Assembly: GCA_050084515.1 (NCBI GenBank)
Contig: CM114273.1
Coordinates: 35,278,001 to 35,342,000, forward strand
Source of the DNA: Blasia pusilla
Taxonomy: Eukaryota > Marchantiophyta > Marchantiopsida > Blasiales
Reading direction: 5' to 3'
DNA: 64,000 nucleotides
Position numbers and translations under genes: made by a program. The notes under the pieces are model-generated. The model saw only the letters and a program-made list of their open reading frames with translations. It did not search any database and was not told the DNA's origin. Shown here piece by piece: positions 58,300 through 64,000 of this stretch. Positions within the stretch are counted from its first letter, which is position 1. Each line of letters opens with the position of its first letter.

Positions 58300-60450
58300 T
58301 AAGCACGAAAAATAACAAAATATTTTTAAATTTGGAATATTTTAATGCCACGCTCCTCGTGCTTTACGGTCCATTCAATCGTTTGTGGTTTTTCGAATTC
58401 AATATGAAATGAGAAATGGGAAAAAAATAATTATTAATGCCAACTGGAATAGATATTAGATAATACCGTTTTTCATCTTAGGCTTTAAAATTTTACCAGC
58501 AATTCGGACGTGCTAAACGGGGCAATTAAAGTTGTGCGAGCTAAAGAAAAGATTTACAGGGCGTCCCAAAAAATGGCCTTAGGGTCCTTTTGATTAGTAA
58601 TTGAAGCATTTTTTTTGGAATGAAAGAGAAGAAGAAAAGAGATTTTGTAAGAAAGAGAACTCCTAAGGTTTATCGTGTTTTTTTCCTTTTTTTTCCTTCA
58701 AATACGTGTTTTTTTTATATAGGACTAATTCATCTTTTGATGTAACATGACACCTCATGAAAATCCTTATTTAACATTTTTGGAAGTATCCCGTCGACAT
58801 GTTCATGGTTCATTACTGAACGTCAATTGTACATGATATAAATAAGTTAAAATTTATATATATAATGTAAATTTATATAATTAAAAAAAGATGGGGTTAG
58901 AGGAACACTCCTTCTATGTTGACATATGTCCTTTTAAGGCCCTTCTATCATTGACTCGTGTCATTTAAGGATAATTAAATTAAGAGGAAAAAGAAAACTC
59001 TGTCATCCGTGCAATTCATTGGAAACACACTAATCATCCATTAAGAACGTATCATTGTCCAAATTCTTTTATAGCACCTCAACGGGTCGTCCTTGTAACA
59101 AAGCCTACAATGTGGCAAAGAGTTACCTTAGAGCACATTATCTTGAAAGAGACATGGGAATTTCTTTTTCAGTCTTTATATTAATGCAAAAATTTGAACT
59201 TGAGTAGAAATGAATTTGGTTCTCAAGAAAAGTCATACCCTCTAAACTTACTTGTAGATATATGCCTCGTGTAAAAGAAGAGCCCAAAAGTAGGAAGAGG
59301 ATATTTGTTGAGAGGGTGAGTACTTAATCTCAAAGTTGTCCTTTAATAATAGCGTAGATGACGACTACTCAAAAGAGCATGAAAGGGGTTTGCGACAAGT
59401 CTTTCAATTTTCATTTAACATGTGACGTTGTCAGAGAAATAGGATATTCAAGGAGCTTAATGTCCTTCGCACTATAGCACAAGTGATCCATCAATTTTCT
59501 TATAATTGTACATAACACATATGAATGTAAACCAAGTTGATGTGCCCAACTCTACAGTCTCACTTTTGAATAGCCTTTACCATCCATCTATATTATTATG
59601 GGAGAGTGTCTTCTTTATTTGCAACCACCTCTTTGCTTGACATGTGGCAACCGGGCAGAAAGAAAATGTTTCCTCCTCTACAAGCAGCAAAAAAAACAAT
59701 ATTTGTCCAACATGATTAGTCCCTTCATTCCCATGCATGGCACGGGTTGCCCACTAGTTGTAAATATTAACACCTTGTTATGTAGCTCGAACAAATCTAT
59801 ATACTAATAGGAAGATGCATTCTTTTGTAGTTGCTTCTCAAATTTGAGACTTTCACTTATTAGAGTGGTTGGGCTTATGAACCCACTAGCTGGTGCAAGT
59901 GCGATGCATAGATGTATAATTTTGAATTATTCATCCTAAATCTACAAATGAATTGAAACAATCCTATCGATTTAGACAACAAACAATTCTATTGATAGAA
60001 AAGAACGTGTGTCAAAAGGAAAAATGATACCCAAAAAAAAAAAACTCTCCAATAATAATACAAATAGGTTGAATTATTCTACATTTATACTAAATAACAT
60101 TTGAAAATCAATTATGAAACGCAATTTCAAATCATAAATATACTTATAAGTGATATGCATAGCTCGGGTGAAAACCCTGCTATGTATACTAGTTAAAAGA
60201 AAGAAGATGAACTTCAATAAATATGCATGATGGGGACTCAAAGAATCAAGTATCCAAACGCCACAATTGGTCCTTGAAAAAAAGAAGGGGGCGCTTCCCC
60301 TTTCGACTAAACCCACCGACATCAGAAACAATACCAACAACTCCTAGAAAACTATGACTGCTACCAAGTGGGCCTCTAACGCTAGCGTCTCCGAGAGCTT
60401 GAGCCCGCCTCAAAACCCATAATTAAAACGAAGATATTTCCTTTGTTAAG
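58300..60450. other. AT-rich intergenic DNA
   Basis: No coding sequence or element structure recognised on either strand. Confidence 0.5.
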
Positions 60451-60487
60451 TTCTGTTATGTTAATTTAATCTGTTCCACATGTCATC

Positions 60488-60985
60488 ATGGGATACGTGT
60501 CGAAATATAGAGGGTCCTCGAACCCCATACTTTTGATCTTTGAAGATAAATGTCGTTTGGATTGTCGTGCAGAAGCAGAGCTGCAAAAAATAAAATTCCA
60601 TGGATACAGCCGATGCAAGCTCCTCGTCCGCCGTAACGCGATGAGGAAGCTTCGCGAGGTCAAATTCTTCCCACGGCGCTGGCGCACGTCATTCCGTGGA
60701 GTTTCGCTGCACAAAGGACGATCTGCATCATGGCACTGCGGAAGGTTTGGATCGATGGTGGCGTTTTGTGGTATCGGGGAGCAGATCCGCGGAAGGAAGC
60801 GCGGCACCAGAGAAATTTTGGGACTGCGGATCTTTTGAACTCGAGATCTTTTCGGCAGTCGGCCATGACTTCAACTATTACGATTGCGCGTTGGAATCCT
60901 GCAAGTTTGGAGCGTCAACAACACTCTCAGACGGGACGGGTATGATAGCACCCTCTCAAATCACTTGTGCTAGGATCATTTCTTG
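60488..60985. other. GC-richer patch with overlapping short frames, unassigned
   Basis: Several open frames overlap on both strands here (for example plus from ATG 60730, MALRKVWIDGGVLWYRGADP, and plus from 60488). None has a recognisable domain, and overlap on both strands argues that they are not all real. It might be a promoter or first exon, or a decayed gene. Confidence 0.3.
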
Positions 60986-61961
60986 ACCGCAAATTCCTAC
61001 AAATTTCTGGGAGGAATTCCTACTTGACACATTTTCATTTCACAACCGTAAATTTGGCCTACTTGGGTGAGGGGGACCAGTGTATTCAATACCTTCTCAA
61101 TGTCCTCTGCGTGATTCAGATAAAACAATAGTGGCATGGCAAAGGATAGAAGAAGAATGGCAAGTAAATTTCCCATAAAATATCAACTCCAGGACAAGAA
61201 GCAAGCAGTGTTCTCGGCATTTCATATGGCCTACTCAAATAAAATGGGAAGCATACCCTAAGAGGACCTTGTTAGCACAAGAATACCAGGTTGTTTAATA
61301 TAGAACAGTCTGCACCATTTGGAATTAGTGGAATACTCCAGCTACATGAGGATCATGTAACAACTGCCATTTACCTGGTCTAGTCATCCAGTGTAGTTTC
61401 ATGGATGCTTGCTACAAGGTTTAGGGGGTGCACGATCAATAAAGTGCTTAAACCCTAAACCCATGCACTGCCAGATTGTAAGAAATGCAACTCTGCTCCA
61501 GGAGCCAGCCCCAGCAATCTACAAGGAATAGAGGAAGACGACCCCATTTTCATCGCCTTACTGCCAAGTATCCTTTTCGGCAGACACACACATTTGGAGC
61601 ACCTTGTCGGAGTGACTAGACACATAATGAGACATCCTCAGGAAACATTGGTGCTGACAAATCTCTCTGTCAGTAAGACATGAAAGATCTTTCTCGTGTT
61701 CAAGAGTAAGGCTTGGTGCTCTTTTAGTAGCAAACCATTAGCTCACATTACTGGATAACCACAATATACAAATTCACATTTACACCAAAAAGTCACTTGC
61801 AGACCACCACCACCACCACAAGTACTCCACTCTCAAGGGCCGAAGTCCTGGTTGAATGCCGTAACTGTATACATATCTAGCTTTTCAACCCGAGACGACA
61901 ACAAAAACCAATAGTGGATAAATCACACATTAGTCACCTCTTCCACAATGCTAAAAACTCT
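60986..61961. other. 3' flank of the DUF1749 hydrolase gene
   Basis: No exon recognised. It probably includes the 3' UTR of the minus-strand hydrolase gene. A (CCA)n-like run occurs at about 61804-61820. Confidence 0.4.
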
Positions 61962-63940
61962 TTAGCGCCAAGGATCATCCCAACCTTTGGGACCTTCTCT
62001 CCTAACAAAATCCACTACAGCACGGACAGCATCTTGCACACGATTTGAGAGACTATGATTTCCCCAGCTGATCTCCACCTTTTCAGCCCCACCCATGGCA
62101 TCACATAATCTGAAATTACAAACCCAACATGGGTATCAGATAGGAAGCCTAAAACTGAATATCCCAAACCAGATTGTAAGTGGGCCTCTATTCGAGAATT
62201 CTCTACTACTAGCTACTGCAACCTGTTGACAATGCGAAGACAGACAAATTGGTGAACATAAATTCTTCTTTGAACGAGAAACTGGCATTCTGGTGTCTGA
62301 ATCTCACAGACTCTGCAACTTTCTAAGGGAAAGGGACAACTTATGGCGACAGCACACAGATTTTCTATCAATGGAGAAACACTATGCTCAAGGACAACCC
62401 AAAATGAACCATTAAACTAATCTTTCGAGACAACTAGGGCAAGAAATTCAATTCTACTTCGTAAATCTCAACAGAAAAAATAAACATTCAAACACTTACC
62501 GTTGTAAAAGAGATTTCTTATCAACATAGTCTGGAACATACTCATCCATCATGGAGAAGATAACCTAAATAAGGAACCAAACCAAAATCAGTTCTGATGA
62601 TTGTCTCATAAAATCTTGACTCTGGGTAGGTGGCACTAGTCCCTTGCCTCCAACATTTCTAAGGATGATGATCGAAAGAGAGATGACTTCAAAGGTATTT
62701 GGGACCACATTTTGGGCCGTATTGCATCTTACACCCCGAAACTCCTACTATAGAAACTAAGGAAGAGAGCCCACAGCAACCAAATTATGTATAGAAACAT
62801 AGGCAACGCTCATTTATGCCATTTCCAGCCTACACTTTCATCAGGAAAACTGTTTAATTTAATGAAGGGAGTGTAAAGAGACAAAGCTGGAGCTAGTGAG
62901 CAGATTCTCAAGATCCAAGTTCTGGAACTGAGTATATCCCAATTTAAAGAGTGATGGTAGAACATGTGCACTCTAATCTGTTCAAATATCTAGCATTTAC
63001 CAAGCCATGAGAGCATTTGTTCTGGAACCAAACAGTTAGACAAGTATAAAAGATAGGACACCTATAAATATAAACTTAGGGTTTAGGGTTTAGGGTTCCA
63101 GCTTCAGATAATTGACAGAACCAAGTCAAACCAAGGACAGTAGTAAAAAAATTCGAGATAAACCTGACATGGAAACCGCCCCATATGGCCCAATCTAAGC
63201 CGCAGTTGTGCATCTGTAAGGTCAGAGCTGAACATGTCGTCATCTCCAAGGAATGCACACAGAGATCGATATCTGCATGGGGTGAACAAACCTCATGAGA
63301 CTAGCCAAAACGTGCATGACAGAATAAAGACAGATATTTCGTGTAGATCTCAGGCTTCAACACCACATGCTGGCTGGAAAAGGGTGGACAGTTTGAATAA
63401 CTATAGGAGACAACAGTTATCCTCTGTCAGTCAACTTCCTGTAAGACCTACAGTCCATAGTTTTCCATGGTTGCAAAGCTCACACATTCCACAGTTTAAC
63501 AGACAAATATCTACACTGCTTCAAAAATTGGTAATGATCGGAAAATGTTGTGAAGTGTACCTCAGGGCATTGATTGGAGCACTTGGATCAGCCTCTCGTG
63601 GCATCAGGTCCTCTCCTCTACCCTCCTTGATCATGCTTTCTGCCAAATCAAGCATGGCTGGTGTTTCAGGTAGAGAGGCTCTGTATTCTCGGTCACTAAC
63701 AGGTGCCTGTATCCAAGCCCACGTTGCATTTTCCATTATTGCAACGCTTTTTTCCTCTTATAAAGGCAACATAATACAAAAGCACCAGTATCACGGCAAA
63801 GAAGAGAGATTGATCAGTAATTGAAGAGAGCACAAAAAGGAGATGGGGACATCCAAGACTTGTCTCCTCAATACCTGTAGAATGGCTCCTCGTACAGCCT
63901 TTGAGCAACTGCTTCCATTTCTGAGATATTGCACCACATC
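61962..63940 (-). CDS. DUF1749-type alpha/beta hydrolase, 3' five exons (5' beyond window)
   Basis: Minus-strand exons are 63940-63875, 63706-63561, 63272-63164, 62564-62500 and 62109-61962 (stop TAA). All junctions keep phase, with GT donors (GTATTG, GTACAC, GTTTAT, GTAAGT) and AG acceptors. Encoded blocks, in order, are DVVQYLRN with CSKAVRGAILQ, APVSDREYRASLPET, AESMIKEGRGEDLMPREADP, YRSLCAFLGDDDMFSSDLTD, VIFSMMDEYVPDYVDKKSLL, and GGAEKVEISWGNHSLSNR with EGPKGWDDPWR at the C-terminus. I recognise the DUF1749 family of the alpha/beta-hydrolase fold. The nucleophile elbow expected upstream lies outside the window; the H of WGNHSL is the likely catalytic histidine. Substrate and pathway are unknown for the plant members. 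The gene is intact as far as seen. Confidence 0.88.
63076..63097. repeat. Interstitial plant telomere-type repeat
   Basis: About three TTTAGGG units (TTAGGGTTTAGGGTTTAGGG) within the third intron visible of the DUF1749 gene, next to a TATAAATATAAA tract. Confidence 0.9.
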
Positions 63941-64000
63941 CTGTACAAGTGTGGAACACTTGATCACTGAATTTCTAGCAACTGTGCATAAACAAAATTG

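Overview
The window looks like nuclear DNA of a land plant. The evidence is spliced genes with plant-type GT-AG introns, a gene for the chloroplast photosystem I assembly factor PSA3, TTTAGGG-type (plant telomere) repeats in an intron, an F-box/kelch gene, and several plant retroelement families. One gag-protease element with a zinc knuckle and an aspartate-histidine-glycine protease motif resembles repetitive proteins I remember from bryophytes. A moss or liverwort, or another early-diverging land plant, is therefore my best guess, but that is inference. No rRNA, tRNA, CRISPR or prokaryotic-type operon was recognised.

Layout. 1-7.5 kb is AT-rich intergenic DNA with a four-unit 180-bp tandem repeat (0.6-1.3 kb) and a GC-rich foldback (2.6-2.86 kb). 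7.5-10.85 kb is a GC-rich island with a single-exon F-box gene (+). 11.2-25 kb is one broken Helitron on the minus strand. It has been split by an LTR-like insert (12.6-13.3 kb), which replaces the helicase ATP-binding part, and by about 8.6 kb (14.7-23.3 kb) holding a decayed DNA-transposon-like gene that I cannot place in a named superfamily. 25.4-27.4 kb is a Ty1/copia remnant and 27.4-34.56 kb a Ty3/gypsy chromovirus with both LTRs, primer-binding site, zinc knuckle, RT, RNase H, integrase and chromodomain, all on the minus strand and broken by frameshifts.

35.5-41.3 kb holds a four-exon gene for a membrane-anchored single-thioredoxin-domain PDI-like protein (-), an unrecognised 358-codon reading frame (-) and a candidate promoter (-). 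41.4-47.6 kb is AT-rich with nothing recognised. 47.7-53.1 kb is a compact convergent pair: PSA3 (+, three exons) and SNRNP25 (-, four exons), the U11/U12 25-kDa protein of the minor spliceosome; a 45-bp minisatellite sits in SNRNP25 intron 1. 53.7-55.8 kb is the gag-protease element (+), followed by a copy of a repeat also present at 25.4 kb. 56-61 kb is mostly empty, apart from a small TATA-preceded ORF (-, 58.2 kb). 61.96-63.94 kb carries the last five exons of a DUF1749 alpha/beta-hydrolase gene (-), whose 5' end lies beyond the window.

The host genes act in different processes (ubiquitin ligase adaptor, chloroplast photosystem assembly, minor-intron splicing, oxidative folding, an uncharacterised hydrolase) and show no common pathway, as expected in a plant chromosome. 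Gene models were built by eye by matching splice sites and reading phase; none was checked by alignment or expression data.
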